A DNA stretch of 64,000 nucleotides from Hymenobacter sp. BT559 (GCF_017571525.1 NZ_JAGETY010000011.1:1-64000), one strand, 5' to 3'; shown: positions 51,658 through 61,752, counted from the stretch's first letter. Notes: generated by a model not told the origin, from the letters alone. Numbers and translations are program-made.

Positions 51658-53703
51658 TTGCTGAATATCAAACTACTGCGCCAGCTCACGCTGCCGGCGC
51701 TGGGCGGTTTACTATTGCTAGCCACCATCGGCCATAGCCAAGACGATGGCCAGGACGACACTACCACGCGCCGCGTGAGCGGGCCGATAAAGCCGGCCCT
51801 GGCGGCCGGCAAGGTCGAAGTGGCGCCGGGTTATTTCCTGTTTCCGATTGCGCCGGGGCAGCCGGGCTTTCTGGCGGCCAGCATGGGGGAGCTGCGGCCC
51901 AACCACTTTCACGGCGGCCTCGACATCAAGACCGGCGGCGGCGTGAACAAACCCGTGTATGCCGCGGCCGATGGCTACATCTCGCGGCTCAAGCAGTCGG
52001 CCTTCGGCTACGGCAACGTGCTGTATATCACGCATCCCAACGGCCTGACGACCGTGTATGGCCACCTCAACAAATTTGAGGGGCTAGTCGGGGCCGAGCT
52101 GCTGCGCCGCCAATACGAGAAGCAGACCTACGAGCTGGAGCTGTTTTTTCAGCCCGGCCAGTTTCCGGTGAAGCGCGGCGAGGAAGTGGCGCTATCGGGC
52201 AACACCGGTGGCTCGGCCGGCCCGCACCTGCACTGGGAAGTACGCGATGCCCAGGACCGCCAGCTCAACCCCTTGCAGTGGGGCGGCTTTTCGGAAATCC
52301 AAGACCACACCGGGCCCACTTTGCAGGCGCTGGCCGTGGAGCCCCTAGCCATCACGGCCAGGGTGCGCGGGCGCTTCGAGCGGGCCGTGCTGGTGCCCAA
52401 GCTGCAGCCCGCGCCCGGCGCGGCTACGGTGTGGCCCGATACGGTGCGCTGCTTTGGGCAGGTGGGCCTGCTGCTGCAGGGCTTCGATAGATTTGATAAT
52501 GCCTGGAATAAAAACGGCATCCAGCGCGTGACGGTGCGCGTGAACGGCCAGCCACACTATCAGCACATTATCGACGCGGTCCCCTTCCCCAACGGCACGC
52601 GCCAGGTCAACAACTTCGTTGACTACGCCTACGCCCGCACCGGTGGCCGCACCCTGCAAAAGCTGTGGGTGGAAGACGGCGACGACCTGCCTTTCTACAC
52701 ACCCGCCGGCCTGGGCAAAGGCAAGCTCGACGTAGAAGACGGCAAGGTGTATAGCATTGATTTTGAGCTGGCCGACGCCTACAACAACAAGGCCACCGCC
52801 CACCTGGTGCTGCGGGGCGAAAAGCCTGCTGACTACACCAAGCTGCCCGGCGCGGCCGCGCCGGGCAAGCCCAAGCTCAACTACGACATCACCCGCAATT
52901 TGCTGCGGGCCACGGCCCTGCACGCCCCCACCGATACCGCCGGCCAGCCCCAGTACCTGCTACTGCGGCGCGGCGGCCGGCAGCTAGCCCTGCGCCCCAG
53001 CTACTCGGTAGGCGCGGCCACTACCTACCTCTACGACCTGCGCGCCGGCCTGCCTGACTCGCTGCTGCTCGGCGACTTGCATCAGGCCTTCGACCGCCAG
53101 GCGATGATTCCGCCCGGCCAGGAAACCAACTACGCCACGCCCTACCTCAACGTGGTGTTTGGCGCCCAAACGTTGTTTTCTAACCTCTACCTGAGCACCT
53201 TGCACCGGCCCGATGCCGGCCCCGCCGCGCCCGAGAGCTGGACGGTGGGCACGCCCCTGGTGCCGCTCTACCTGCCGCTGCGCCTCACCCTGAAGCCCGC
53301 CAGCCCGCCAGCCGACCGCCCCCGCACGGCCATCTACAGCGTGTCGGCCAACGGCGGGCGGGCCTACGTAGGCGGCACCTGGAACGAAGCCGGCGACCAG
53401 ATTTCGGCCAATCTCAAGCAGTTCGGCCAGTTTCGGCTCTACACCGATACCAAGGCGCCCTCGGCCCAGCTCGTGAGCCGGGCGGGCGGCCAGCTCACCT
53501 TCCACGTAGGCGACGATATGTCGGGGCTCGCCTCGTATAAGCTGCTAATAGGTGGGCGCTTCCGCCTGCTGCGCTACGAGTACAAGAATGCTACGCTCTT
53601 CACCGTGCCGAGCGACACGCTAGGCCCCAAGCTGCGCGGCCCCGCCGAGCTACACCTGGCCGACCAGGCTGGCAATGAAAAGGTTATCCCGCTGACTTTG
53701 TAG
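51658..53703 (+). CDS. M23 (LytM-type) metallopeptidase, large secreted form
   Basis: 681-aa exported protein. A signal sequence (LLRQLTLPALGGLLLLATIG) is followed by the peptidase domain: HFHGGLDIKT (zinc His and Asp, near residue 84), then HPNGLTTVYGHL and GPHLHWEVRD (catalytic and zinc HxH, near 188), so it should cut peptidoglycan cross-links. About 480 further residues form beta-rich domains without recognised motifs, probably for binding or placement. The start is TTG at 51658, which precedes the signal directly; no better ATG exists upstream. It resembles the large M23 proteins of Bacteroidota. Confidence 0.88.
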   Translation: MLNIKLLRQLTLPALGGLLLLATIGHSQDDGQDDTTTRRVSGPIKPALAAGKVEVAPGYFLFPIAPGQPGFLAASMGELRPNHFHGGLDIKTGGGVNKPVYAAADGYISRLKQSAFGYGNVLYITHPNGLTTVYGHLNKFEGLVGAELLRRQYEKQTYELELFFQPGQFPVKRGEEVALSGNTGGSAGPHLHWEVRDAQDRQLNPLQWGGFSEIQDHTGPTLQALAVEPLAITARVRGRFERAVLVPKLQPAPGAATVWPDTVRCFGQVGLLLQGFDRFDNAWNKNGIQRVTVRVNGQPHYQHIIDAVPFPNGTRQVNNFVDYAYARTGGRTLQKLWVEDGDDLPFYTPAGLGKGKLDVEDGKVYSIDFELADAYNNKATAHLVLRGEKPADYTKLPGAAAPGKPKLNYDITRNLLRATALHAPTDTAGQPQYLLLRRGGRQLALRPSYSVGAATTYLYDLRAGLPDSLLLGDLHQAFDRQAMIPPGQETNYATPYLNVVFGAQTLFSNLYLSTLHRPDAGPAAPESWTVGTPLVPLYLPLRLTLKPASPPADRPRTAIYSVSANGGRAYVGGTWNEAGDQISANLKQFGQFRLYTDTKAPSAQLVSRAGGQLTFHVGDDMSGLASYKLLIGGRFRLLRYEYKNATLFTVPSDTLGPKLRGPAELHLADQAGNEKVIPLTL

Positions 53704-53727
53704 CCTACTCAATCTATATTAAACTCG

Positions 53728-53760
53728 GTTGTCATTACTTCGCAGGCTCGCCATGACAAC
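53728..53760. repeat. Repeat family D, degenerate copy
   Basis: GTTGTCAT at the left and CGCAGGCTCGCCATGACAAC at the right preserve the right arm of the hairpin at 3594-3640, while the left arm is mostly lost. It lies between the M23 peptidase and bcp genes. Confidence 0.75.
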
Positions 53761-53805
53761 TGCGTTTGAAGTTCATGTACTCTTAACTAATTAACCTTTC
53801 CTACC

Positions 53806-54255
53806 ATGCTTCCCGAGCCCGGCACCCTAGCCCCCGATTTCACTGCCCCCGACCAGCACGGCAGCCCGTTCACGCTGAGCAGTCTGCGCGGCCAGCGCGT
53901 GGCGCTTTATTTCTACCCCAAGGACGACACACCCGGCTGCACCGCACAGGCCTGCAACCTGCGCGACAATGAAGGCCAGTTAGCTGCCCAGGGTATTAAG
54001 GTGGTAGGCGTGAGCACCGACGACACGGCCTCGCACGGCAAGTTTGCGGCTAAGTACGACTTGAACTTTCCTCTCATTGCCGATGCCGACAAGACCATCG
54101 TGAACGCCTACGGCGTGTGGCAGGAAAAGAAAAACTACGGCAAAACCTACTGGGGCACCGTGCGCACTACGTTTTTGCTTGACGCCAATGGCGTGATTGA
54201 GAAGGTTATCAAGCGCCCCGACACCAAGGAGCACGCCGCGCAGGTGCTGAAGTAG
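53806..54255 (+). CDS. bcp: Thioredoxin-dependent thiol peroxidase (Bcp/PrxQ)
   Basis: 149-aa peroxiredoxin that reduces hydrogen peroxide and organic hydroperoxides with thioredoxin. YFYPKDDTPGCTAQACNLRD contains the peroxidatic Cys and, five residues on, the resolving Cys, the atypical 2-Cys arrangement of PrxQ. The Thr before the Cys and a downstream Arg (VRTTFLLD) complete the active site. The length is typical. It is convergent with the quinone oxidoreductase gene, with 14 nt between the stops. Confidence 0.93.
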   Translation: MLPEPGTLAPDFTAPDQHGSPFTLSSLRGQRVALYFYPKDDTPGCTAQACNLRDNEGQLAAQGIKVVGVSTDDTASHGKFAAKYDLNFPLIADADKTIVNAYGVWQEKKNYGKTYWGTVRTTFLLDANGVIEKVIKRPDTKEHAAQVLK

Positions 54256-54269
54256 CGTCTTGCTTTATT

Positions 54270-55235
54270 CTACTCATTCACCAGCAGAATTTTGCCGATA
54301 TGCTCGCTGCTGGCCATAAGCTGCTGCGCCTCGGCCGCCTGGGCCAGCGGGAAAGTGCGGTAAATAACCGGCTCCAGCTGCCCAGCAGCGGCTAGCGGCC
54401 ACACGTACTTTTCAACCTCGGCGGCCAGCGCGGCTTTAAACTCGGCCGAGCGCGGGCGCAGCATGCTGCCGCTGAGGCGCAGGCGCTTGGTCATGATGTC
54501 GAGTAGGTTGATTTCGACTTTGGCGCCCTGCATGGCGTTGAGGTATTGCAGGCGGCCATCGGGGGCTAGCAGGCGCAGGTTTTTGGCGGTGTAGTCGCCG
54601 CCTACCATATCCAGAATCACGTCGATTTTTTCGTCCCTAAACGCCTGCTCGAAGTCCTCGTGCTTGTAGTTGACGCACCGGGCAGCCCCTAGTCGCTCGC
54701 AAGCCTGGCACTTGCTGGGCGAGCCAGCAGTAGCCAGCACCCGGTGCCCCAACGCATGCCCTAGCTGAATGAGCGTGAGGCCGATGCCGCTGCTGCCGCC
54801 GTGCACCAGCACGGTTTCGCGGGGCTGCAAGGCAGCGTCCTGAAACACATTGGCCCACACCGTGAAGGTGGTTTCGGGCAGGCTGGCGGCCTGCTCCAGC
54901 GACCAGCCAATGGGCACGGGCAGGCAGTGCCGAGCATCTACGGCCGCATACTCGGCGTAGGCGCCCTCGCTCAGTAGGGCGCACACGTGGTCGCCCACCT
55001 GCCAGCGCGGGGCGGCACCCACAGCCACTACCACGCCGGCCACCTCCAGGCCGGGCACCACGCCGGCCACCGGCTGGCCGCCGTATTTGCCCTCGCGCAG
55101 CGCGATATCGGAGCGGTTGAGGCCAGCGGCTTTTACCTTGATGAGTACTTCGTGGGCGGCGGGCACCGGCTGCGGGCGCTCTTGCAGCTGCAACACGTCG
55201 GGGCCGCCGGGGCGGACAATCACAATGGCTTTCAT
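54270..55235 (-). CDS. NAD(P)H-quinone oxidoreductase (zeta-crystallin/PIG3-like)
   Basis: 321-aa member of the zinc-free medium-chain dehydrogenase family. The N-terminal MKAIVIVRPGGPDVLQL, the substrate-domain VLIKVKAAGLNRSDIALREG and the nucleotide-binding VLVHGGSSGIGLTLIQLG match TP53I3/PIG3-type quinone oxidoreductases. The ATG at 55235 is chosen because it begins that N-terminus; the open frame to 55295 adds a non-conserved stretch. It is divergent from the SDR gene at 55354. Confidence 0.9.
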   Translation of the reverse strand: MKAIVIVRPGGPDVLQLQERPQPVPAAHEVLIKVKAAGLNRSDIALREGKYGGQPVAGVVPGLEVAGVVVAVGAAPRWQVGDHVCALLSEGAYAEYAAVDARHCLPVPIGWSLEQAASLPETTFTVWANVFQDAALQPRETVLVHGGSSGIGLTLIQLGHALGHRVLATAGSPSKCQACERLGAARCVNYKHEDFEQAFRDEKIDVILDMVGGDYTAKNLRLLAPDGRLQYLNAMQGAKVEINLLDIMTKRLRLSGSMLRPRSAEFKAALAAEVEKYVWPLAAAGQLEPVIYRTFPLAQAAEAQQLMASSEHIGKILLVNE

Positions 55236-55353
55236 ACAGATAGAAGGGAGGCAGCCCTGCCCGGGCGGCAGCAAGTGGCTGCTGCTGTAACCCAATGCAC
55301 GGCTGGCGGGTTATGGCGAGGGCATTTCCCCACCCTTATTCTTCACTTTACTC

Positions 55354-56070
55354 ATGGAAAAATTAACCGGAAAAGTAGCCCTCGTAACGGGCGCAGGCAA
55401 AGGTATTGGCAAGGCCATTGCCGTAGCGCTAGCCCACGAAGGTGTGCACGTAGGCCTGGTGGCCCGCTCCGAGAGCCAATTGCAAGAGGTAGCCGCCGAG
55501 CTGCAAAAGCTGGGCGTGAAAACCAGCTTCGCCGCTGCCGATGTAGCCGACGAAGCCGCCGTGAACGCCGCCGTGGCCCACATCACCGGTGAATTGGGGC
55601 CGCTCGACATTCTGATTAATAACGCGGGCATTGGCACGTTTGCCAAGTTTCTGGACATGCCGCCGGCTGATTGGGAGCACATTATCCGGGTCAACCTGCT
55701 AGGGGTGTACTACGTGACGCGCGCCGCCCTACCGGCTATGATAGCGCGCCAATCGGGCGATATCATCAATATTTCCTCAACCTCGGGGCTGCGCGCCGCG
55801 GCGGGCAGCAGCGCCTACAGCGCCTCCAAATTTGCCGTGATGGGCCTGAGCGAGGCGCTGATGCAGGAAGTGCGCAAGCACAACATCCGGGTTTCGGCGC
55901 TTACGCCCAGCACCGTGGCTACTGAGCTGGCCATCAACAATAACCTCACCGATGGCAACCCCGAAAAGGTGATGCAGCCCGAGGATATCGCCGAGTTTAT
56001 CATCGCGCAACTGAAGCTGAACCGGCGCATCTTCATTAAGGAAGCCGGGCTATGGTCGACTAACCCGTAG
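55354..56070 (+). CDS. SDR family oxidoreductase (FabG-like)
   Basis: 238-aa classical short-chain dehydrogenase/reductase. The N-terminal [19 protein letters not shown] has the nucleotide Gly triad, INNAGIGTF and NISSTSG carry the structural Asn and catalytic Ser, and [10 protein letters not shown] holds the Tyr/Lys pair. Length and motifs fit 3-oxoacyl-ACP reductase-like enzymes, but there is no fatty-acid gene context and the substrate is open. The start ATG at 55354 follows an AT-rich leader. Confidence 0.88.
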   Translation: MEKLTGKVALVTGAGKGIGKAIAVALAHEGVHVGLVARSESQLQEVAAELQKLGVKTSFAAADVADEAAVNAAVAHITGELGPLDILINNAGIGTFAKFLDMPPADWEHIIRVNLLGVYYVTRAALPAMIARQSGDIINISSTSGLRAAAGSSAYSASKFAVMGLSEALMQEVRKHNIRVSALTPSTVATELAINNNLTDGNPEKVMQPEDIAEFIIAQLKLNRRIFIKEAGLWSTNP

Positions 56071-56095
56071 CAGAAACAGGTGTTCAGCTGCGCAT

Positions 56096-56145
56096 AAAGA
56101 ACGTCGTGCTCGACAAGCGGACGCCAGATGAGCATGACGTTCTTT
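56096..56145. terminator. Bidirectional family B hairpin
   Basis: The 15-nt arms AAAGAACGTCGTGCT and AGCATGACGTTCTTT (56096-56110 and 56131-56145) pair with one G-T wobble around a 20-nt spacer. It lies between the convergent SDR and MarC genes. Confidence 0.82.
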
Positions 56146-56171
56146 ATTATTAAGCCCTGTTCACCAGCAGT

Positions 56172-56786
56172 TTATTCTACGTGAAATAGCACCTTCACTG
56201 CTGTTACAAAAAAGTTAACGCCAATAGCTAGGGTCAGAAAACCCATAATGCGCGACAAGGCCGCCATACCAGGCCGGCCCATGAGCCGGGTGAGGCGCAA
56301 GGAGGAAACCAGGATGAGAAAAGCCGCTGCGGCTACCAGCGCAAAGCCCAGCACCGTCATGGCCTTATCGGCGTAAGTGGGGCGAATAAGGCCGATGCAG
56401 AGCGCCATCGAGCCGGGCCCCGACAGCATGGGCATGGCCAGCGGCGTGAAGCTGATATCGTCTTTGTGCTTGCTCTCTTCGAGGGCATCGGGGCCCACGC
56501 GGTCGCGGTTGGCGCCGGGCGTCAGCAGGTCGAAGGCCGAGCGCATAAGCAGGATGCCGCCCGCAATGCGCAAGTGCTGAATATTGATACCGAAGAAGTT
56601 AAGAATATACTGCCCGCCAAAAAACGCCACCGACAAAATCGCTACCATGTAGCTGCACGAGCGCAGCGCCGTGGCCGTGCGCTCAGCATTAGTGTCGGTG
56701 TCGGTGAGCGTCAAGAACATCGGCATCGCCCCGAAGGGGTTGACAACCGAGAAGAGGGTAGTGAAGGTGGCAATCAAAACTTCCAT
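56172..56786 (-). CDS. MarC family integral membrane protein
   Basis: 204-aa inner-membrane protein with about six hydrophobic segments, starting LIATFTTLFSVVNPFGAMPMFLTLT, the typical MarC N-terminus. The family name comes from the marRAB locus, but its transport function is unproven. AFDLLTPGANRDRVGPDALEE lies in the cytoplasmic loop. The upstream region on the minus strand has no obvious promoter. Confidence 0.9.
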   Translation of the reverse strand: MEVLIATFTTLFSVVNPFGAMPMFLTLTDTDTNAERTATALRSCSYMVAILSVAFFGGQYILNFFGINIQHLRIAGGILLMRSAFDLLTPGANRDRVGPDALEESKHKDDISFTPLAMPMLSGPGSMALCIGLIRPTYADKAMTVLGFALVAAAAFLILVSSLRLTRLMGRPGMAALSRIMGFLTLAIGVNFFVTAVKVLFHVE

Positions 56787-56908
56787 GCCTCAAAGGTATT
56801 GGATGGCACCGGCTGCCCAGGGTTTGCGTAGTAGAATTAGTCAATTTCTACAGCTGCTGCTCATCTTTACAGTCCAATTCACCTTTCCCCACCTGCTTTT
56901 CTGCCTGC

Positions 56909-58012
56909 GTGCCTACTCTTTACTTTATTTTATACAGCCTGGGGCTGCTGCTCGGCGGCGCGGGTGTGCTGGCCACGCTGCTACCGCTGTTGCGCCAAAC
57001 TGCTTGGTGGATTCGGGTCTTTGATTTTCCGCGCCTCCAGATTGTAGGCGGGCTCCTCCTGAGCGTACTGCTACTAGAGCTGCCTGGTGGCCGGCCAGCA
57101 CTAGCCCACGCGCCGCTGCTCGTGGTGGCTATGGGCGCGGCGGTTCTGTATCAGGCCACGCGCATCTGGCCCTACACACCCTGGCACCGCAAGCAGGTGC
57201 AGGACAGCCAGCGCCCTGCCACAGACAATGCCAACCACCTCAGCCTGCTGGTTACCAACGTACTAATGTACAACCGCGATGCCTCGCGCTGCCTGGGCGT
57301 CATTCGCGAGCAGCGGCCCGACATTGTACTAGCCGTCGAAACCGACGAGTGGTGGCTGAGCCAGCTGGCTGGCCTCGCGAAAGAGTACCCGCACACCTGC
57401 CACGCCCCGCTGCCCAATACCTATGGTATGCTGGTATTTTCGCGCCTGCCGCTACTGTACAAAGAGATACAATTTATTCTCGACCCCGGCATTCCATCTT
57501 TTCACGGGCGGGTGCGCCTGCCGAGCGGCGTCGAGGCCAACCTGCACTTTTTGCACCCCAAGCCGCCCGCGCCCCAGGAGTCGAAAACCAGCACCCGGCG
57601 CGATGCCGAGCTACTGCTGGTGGGCCGCGCCATTCAGGCCCACGACGGACCTACCATCGTGGCGGGCGACCTCAACGACGTGGCTTGGAGCCATACCTCC
57701 GAGCTGTTTCGACGGCTAGCCCGCCTGCTCGACCCGCGCGTGGGCCGGGGCCTGCTGCCCACTTTTCACGCCGATTATAAGCTATTGCGCTGGCCCCTTG
57801 ACCACGTCTTTCATTCGGCGCACTTCCGCTTGCAGGCCCTCAAGCGCCTGCCGCATATCGGTTCCGACCACTACCCTATTTTTATTCGCCTCAGCTACGA
57901 GCCGCAGGGCTGGCAAACCCAGGAAGCCGAGCTGGAAACCCCCGATGCTGCCGACCGCCTCGAAGCCCGCGAAAAGATTCAGGAGGCCGCTACCGAAGAA
58001 GCCGAGGCCTAG
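56909..58012 (+). CDS. Membrane-anchored endonuclease/exonuclease/phosphatase family protein
   Basis: 367-aa protein. Two to three N-terminal hydrophobic segments (LYFILYSLGLLLGGAGVLATL, IVGGLLLSVLLLEL and LLVVAMGAAVLY) precede the EEP domain from about residue 110: LLVTNVLMYNRD (metal-binding Asn), VLAVETDEWW (catalytic Glu), VAGDLNDVAWS (Asp-x-Asn) and the final GSDHYPIFIRL (Asp-His). All main catalytic residues are present, so it is probably an active phosphodiesterase or phosphatase facing the periplasm or cytoplasm side of the membrane. The start is GTG at 56909. A terminator follows. Confidence 0.85.
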   Translation: MPTLYFILYSLGLLLGGAGVLATLLPLLRQTAWWIRVFDFPRLQIVGGLLLSVLLLELPGGRPALAHAPLLVVAMGAAVLYQATRIWPYTPWHRKQVQDSQRPATDNANHLSLLVTNVLMYNRDASRCLGVIREQRPDIVLAVETDEWWLSQLAGLAKEYPHTCHAPLPNTYGMLVFSRLPLLYKEIQFILDPGIPSFHGRVRLPSGVEANLHFLHPKPPAPQESKTSTRRDAELLLVGRAIQAHDGPTIVAGDLNDVAWSHTSELFRRLARLLDPRVGRGLLPTFHADYKLLRWPLDHVFHSAHFRLQALKRLPHIGSDHYPIFIRLSYEPQGWQTQEAELETPDAADRLEAREKIQEAATEEAEA

Positions 58013-58028
58013 CCATTGCCCTTAAGCT

Positions 58029-58074
58029 GAGCGGCCCGCCCGATTATCCCGAAGGATAAGCAGGCGGGTCGCTC
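58029..58074. terminator. Terminator hairpin after the EEP gene
   Basis: Long interrupted stem: AGCG, CCCGCC and TTATCC on the left pair with GGATAA, GGCGGG and CGCT on the right around a CGAA tetraloop. It is followed by TTATAA. Confidence 0.75.
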
Positions 58075-58148
58075 TTATAATCTACACAAATAATTGACAC
58101 TCAGTAGTTCAACGAATAATAAATAGGGTTATGCAAAAGGTACTCAAC

Positions 58149-58826
58149 TTATAAAACCTGCTTACCAGCCTTGGCACGCACATTGGCTTCGGCACTAGCG
58201 GGCAGGGTACGGGTCCGAACGGTCGGCTTACTTTTGGCGCTGGCTATGGGCAGCGGAATACGGCTGATGAGGGTGCTGAGGCGGCCGCGGCCATTACGCA
58301 CAATCGGGCGCAGGTTCAGGACCATGCGCTTGCGGTTGAGGTCGCCAAAACCTAAGGCAAAATTGCGTAGCGCCGGCAAGGCGTCGTTGCCGAGCAGCTT
58401 GTAGGTATTCATCTCAAACTCGAAGGGCACGCGCACCGAGTCGCGGGGCGGTAGTTCGAGCGTCATTGGCATGCGGCCCGAACCCAGCACTTTGTTATCG
58501 ACCAGCACCGTGTAGTCGAGGCCGGTGATGGCGGTGGGCTCTAGGTTGGGGTTATAGGCATTGAGCTGCAAGCGCATTTTCAGCGGCAGGCTCTTATTCA
58601 CATAGCCCTCAATGAGTTGGTTACGCTTGGGCAGGTCTACGTCGCTAGGGGTGCGCAGCGCTAGCACATCCAGCGTACCGAGGCTGGCCTGCTCCACCTT
58701 GCGTAGCTTCACTTCGGGCATTACGTTGGGTGAGCCTTCCTGGCGCGTTTCGCGCAAGGTGCAGCTCGTGGCAAGCAGCAAGCCCATGGCCGGCAGCAGC
58801 AACGTAAAGCGACGGATGAATGACAT
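58149..58826 (-). CDS. LEA-type-2-like lipoprotein
   Basis: 225-aa lipoprotein starting at the ATG 58826 (MSFIRRFTLLLPAMGLLLA, lipobox LATSC); an ATG at 58844 is the alternative. The segment LQLNAYNPNLEPTAITGLDYTVLVDNKVLGSG (about 95-125) is the LEA_2/WHy core, a small beta-sandwich found in desiccation-related proteins. The C-terminus is basic. It may sit on the periplasmic side of the outer membrane. Function unknown; the family link to stress is only suggestive. Confidence 0.72.
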   Translation of the reverse strand: MSFIRRFTLLLPAMGLLLATSCTLRETRQEGSPNVMPEVKLRKVEQASLGTLDVLALRTPSDVDLPKRNQLIEGYVNKSLPLKMRLQLNAYNPNLEPTAITGLDYTVLVDNKVLGSGRMPMTLELPPRDSVRVPFEFEMNTYKLLGNDALPALRNFALGFGDLNRKRMVLNLRPIVRNGRGRLSTLISRIPLPIASAKSKPTVRTRTLPASAEANVRAKAGKQVL

Positions 58827-58844
58827 AGCAGTAACTGTGTTCAT

Positions 58845-59370
58845 GGCCAGACCTACGAAGTGACTTGGCTAAGTGGTTGGCAAAACAAGAAAATAAAAAC
58901 CGTGCCGAGACTGCTTTTCGTCAAACTTCTCCCTTCACCGGATGCACCCGCCATTTGAGTCTGTTAATGACTGGTAGGCTGATAGCACACTCCGCTTTTA
59001 CGGCGAATGCTGGCCCTTGGCCACCTTAAAATCTCAAGTAACTGGCTTCTACCCTGAAAAGAACTCTGCCTAGAAGTTGCCGCAAATAATCTGTTTTTCG
59101 TAATTATGAGGCAAGTTATAAAGAGTAGCGCGAATGAGCAAGCAATTATCTTCAAATTATACAAGTCATCTTTAAGTACAATTTTTATTTAATTTATTGA
59201 TTTAAAACCACTTAATTTTTAAACAGGCCTTATTTTCATAAACAAAGTACCAGAATTTCTTATAAAGAGGAAAGCAAAAAATCACAATTATTTTTCAGCG
59301 CAATCTGTTCTGGTCGTAGTCGAAGCGCGAGGAGTAGGGCAGGCTGTGCTGATTACTGGCGAAATCAGCT
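58845..59370. other. AT-rich intergenic block
   Basis: Within this gap, about 59070-59300 is far richer in A and T than the rest of the window (for example ACAATTTTTATTTAATTTATTGATTTAAA is split here into short A/T words). No convincing gene is present; one minus-strand frame (58964-59164) has a TTG start and a hydrophobic beginning, but weak support. It may hold the promoter of the lipoprotein gene at 58826, or be a remnant of foreign DNA. Confidence 0.5.
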
Positions 59371-59426
59371 TTCTAAAAAATAGAAAGGCCGGTAGCACAA
59401 GCTACCGGCCTTTCTATTTTTTAGAA
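59371..59426. terminator. Strong bidirectional terminator after dnaK
   Basis: Perfect 26-bp arms (59371-59396 and 59401-59426) with an ACAA tetraloop, A/T runs at both ends and a GC-rich core AGGCCGGTAGC. It lies 35 nt after the dnaK stop in the direction of transcription. Confidence 0.92.
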
Positions 59427-59461
59427 ACAAGCCTTTAGTGGCCTCTACTGCTGGCTAGGGT

Positions 59462-61393
59462 CTACTTGCCATCTACTTCTTCGTAATCGACATCGGTTAC
59501 GTGGTCGCCGGCTGGCTGGCCGCCCTGGGCTTGGCCATCGGCACCGGGGAAACCTTCGCCGCCGGGCTGGCCGCCTTGGGCGCCAGCAGCAGCGTACATC
59601 TCCTGCGAGGCAGCTTCCCAAGCTTTGTTCAGCGCAGCTACACCAGCATCGATGCCAGCGAGGTCTTTACTTTCGTGGGCCTTCTTGAGGTCGGCTAGGG
59701 CACCTTCCACGGCAGTTTTGTTGCCGCCGCTCAGCTTGTCGCCAAACTCTTTGAGCTGCTTCTCGGTCTGGAAAATGAGCGAGTCAGCCTGGTTTATTTT
59801 GGTGATGCGCTCGGTTTCAGCTTTGTCGGCGTCGGCGTTGGCGGCAGCTTCCTGACGCATGCGCTCGATGTCTTGCTCCGAGAGGCCCGACGAGGCTTCG
59901 ATGCGGATTTTCTGCTCCTTGCCGGTGCCTTTGTCCTTGGCCGTCACGTTCAGGATGCCGTTGGCGTCGATGTCGAACGTTACCTCAATCTGCGGTACGC
60001 CGCGGGGCGCGGGCGGAATGCTGTCGAGGTGGAACTTGCCGATGGTGCGGTTCTGCGAGGCTAGCGGACGCTCGCCCTGCAGCACGTGGATTTCTACCGA
60101 AGGCTGCGAGTCCGAAGCCGTTGAGAAAGTCTCTGATTTTTTGGTCGGGATGGTGGTGTTGCTTTCGATGAGCTTGGTCATTACGCCACCCATCGTTTCG
60201 ATACCCAGCGACAGCGGAGTCACGTCGAGCAGGAGCACGTCTTTCACCTCACCGGTGAGTACGCCACCCTGGATAGCAGCACCAATGGCCACTACTTCGT
60301 CGGGGTTCACGCCTTTGCTAGGCTTCTTGCCGAAGAACTTCTCTACTTCTTCCTGGATGCGCGGAATACGGGTCGAGCCACCCACAAGGATAACCTCGTC
60401 AACTTGCGAAGCGCTCAGCCCAGCATCTTGCAGGGCCTTTTTGCAGGGCTCCATCGAGCGGCGCACGAGCTTGTCGCTCAGCTGCTCGAACTTCGAGCGG
60501 CTCAGCTTTACCACGAGGTGCTTGGGGCCGCTGGCGGTAGCCGTGATGTAGGGCAGGTTTATTTCGGTCTCGTTTGAGCTCGACAGCTCAATCTTGGCCT
60601 TTTCAGCGGCCTCTTTCAGGCGCTGGAGGGCTAGCGGGTCGTTGCGCAGGTCAAGGCCTTCGTTGTCGCTCTTAAACTGGTCGGCCAGGAAGTCGATGAT
60701 AACCTGGTCGAAGTCGTCGCCACCGAGGTGAGTGTCGCCGTTGGTGCTCAGTACTTCAAACACGCCATCGCCCAGCTCGAGGATGGAGATATCGAACGTA
60801 CCGCCACCGAGGTCATACACGGCGATTTTCTGGTCTTTATGCTTCTTGTCGAGGCCGTAGGCTAGCGCAGCAGCCGTAGGCTCGTTAATGATACGCTTCA
60901 CGTCGAGGCCCGCGATGGCACCGGCTTCTTTGGTAGCCTGGCGCTGGGCGTCGTTGAAGTAAGCCGGCACCGTAATAACGGCTTCGGTTACGGTGGTGCC
61001 CAGGTAGTCTTCGGCCGTCTGCTTCATTTTCTGCAGAATCATGGCCGAGATTTCCTGGGGCGTGTAGTTGCGGTCACCAATTTTCACGGCCACCGTGTTG
61101 TTGGGGCCGGCCACCACGTCGTAGGCCACATACTTCTGCTCCTGAGTCACTTCGTTGAAGTGGCGGCCCATGAAGCGCTTGATGCTGGCGATAGTGTTTT
61201 TGGGGTTGGTAACGGCCTGGCGCTTAGCCGGGTCGCCTACCTTGCGCTCACCCTTGCCATTGTCGAGAAACGCGACAATCGACGGCGTGGTGCGGCGGCC
61301 TTCGGAGTTGGGGATTACAACCGGCTCGTTGCCTTCCATTACGGCGACGCACGAGTTGGTGGTGCCCAAGTCTATACCGATGATTTTGCCCAT
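59462..61393 (-). CDS. dnaK: Chaperone DnaK (Hsp70)
   Basis: 643-aa Hsp70. The nucleotide-binding domain begins [16 protein letters not shown] and includes [17 protein letters not shown] and [10 protein letters not shown]; the linker [13 protein letters not shown] leads to the peptide-binding domain (near 395-510) and the helical lid. The C-terminus has Gly/Gln-rich repeats ([11 protein letters not shown]) and ends [13 protein letters not shown]-like, normal for bacterial DnaK. The 359-nt gap upstream (61394-61752) holds no gene; a heat-shock or Bacteroidota promoter could not be identified with confidence. grpE and dnaJ are not adjacent. Confidence 0.97.
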   Translation of the reverse strand: MGKIIGIDLGTTNSCVAVMEGNEPVVIPNSEGRRTTPSIVAFLDNGKGERKVGDPAKRQAVTNPKNTIASIKRFMGRHFNEVTQEQKYVAYDVVAGPNNTVAVKIGDRNYTPQEISAMILQKMKQTAEDYLGTTVTEAVITVPAYFNDAQRQATKEAGAIAGLDVKRIINEPTAAALAYGLDKKHKDQKIAVYDLGGGTFDISILELGDGVFEVLSTNGDTHLGGDDFDQVIIDFLADQFKSDNEGLDLRNDPLALQRLKEAAEKAKIELSSSNETEINLPYITATASGPKHLVVKLSRSKFEQLSDKLVRRSMEPCKKALQDAGLSASQVDEVILVGGSTRIPRIQEEVEKFFGKKPSKGVNPDEVVAIGAAIQGGVLTGEVKDVLLLDVTPLSLGIETMGGVMTKLIESNTTIPTKKSETFSTASDSQPSVEIHVLQGERPLASQNRTIGKFHLDSIPPAPRGVPQIEVTFDIDANGILNVTAKDKGTGKEQKIRIEASSGLSEQDIERMRQEAAANADADKAETERITKINQADSLIFQTEKQLKEFGDKLSGGNKTAVEGALADLKKAHESKDLAGIDAGVAALNKAWEAASQEMYAAAGAQGGQPGGEGFPGADGQAQGGQPAGDHVTDVDYEEVDGK

Positions 61394-61752
61394 AATCGTG
61401 TGGGTGCTGAAGTTTAAAGTGAGATGGTGTCTGGGTTGGGAGTTAGGGCTACGAAGCCGCTGCGGGCCTTGTTACAAGCCGCGTACCAGCCGTGTTTTTC
61501 TGCCACATTGGCGGGCTAGCCCCCACAATAAGCCGATGGGCTGCCAGGGCGGCGGGCAGCAGCGGGGGCGGCCCCACCCCGGCCTGCCGAAGTTGCCGGA
61601 TGCAGCGGCTAGCCCAGCGGAGGCATTCAGCGGCAGCCAGCTGCTGTTGAGCTAAAAATTTATTTTCGGGCAGGCAATCCAAGGACCTTCACAGAACCGT
61701 TTATGGCGGCAGTTTTCCTCTCCTTCAACTTCCTCACCTTTTAAAGTTTAAT
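61394..61752. other. Gene-free gap between dnaK and the CHRD lipoprotein
   Basis: This divergent region of 359 nt should contain both promoters. I see GC-rich stretches (about 61540-61590) with possible short stems, and an AT-rich patch around 61735-61752 before the CHRD gene. No clear TAnnTTTG box or repeat family member was recognised. Confidence 0.5.

Noticed and set aside
58964-59164. 66-codon minus-strand frame in the AT-rich block
   Set aside because: It needs a TTG start, and only the beginning looks hydrophobic; the rest is compositionally random.
59859-60551. 230-codon frame antisense to dnaK
   Set aside because: It lies entirely within the highly conserved dnaK coding region.
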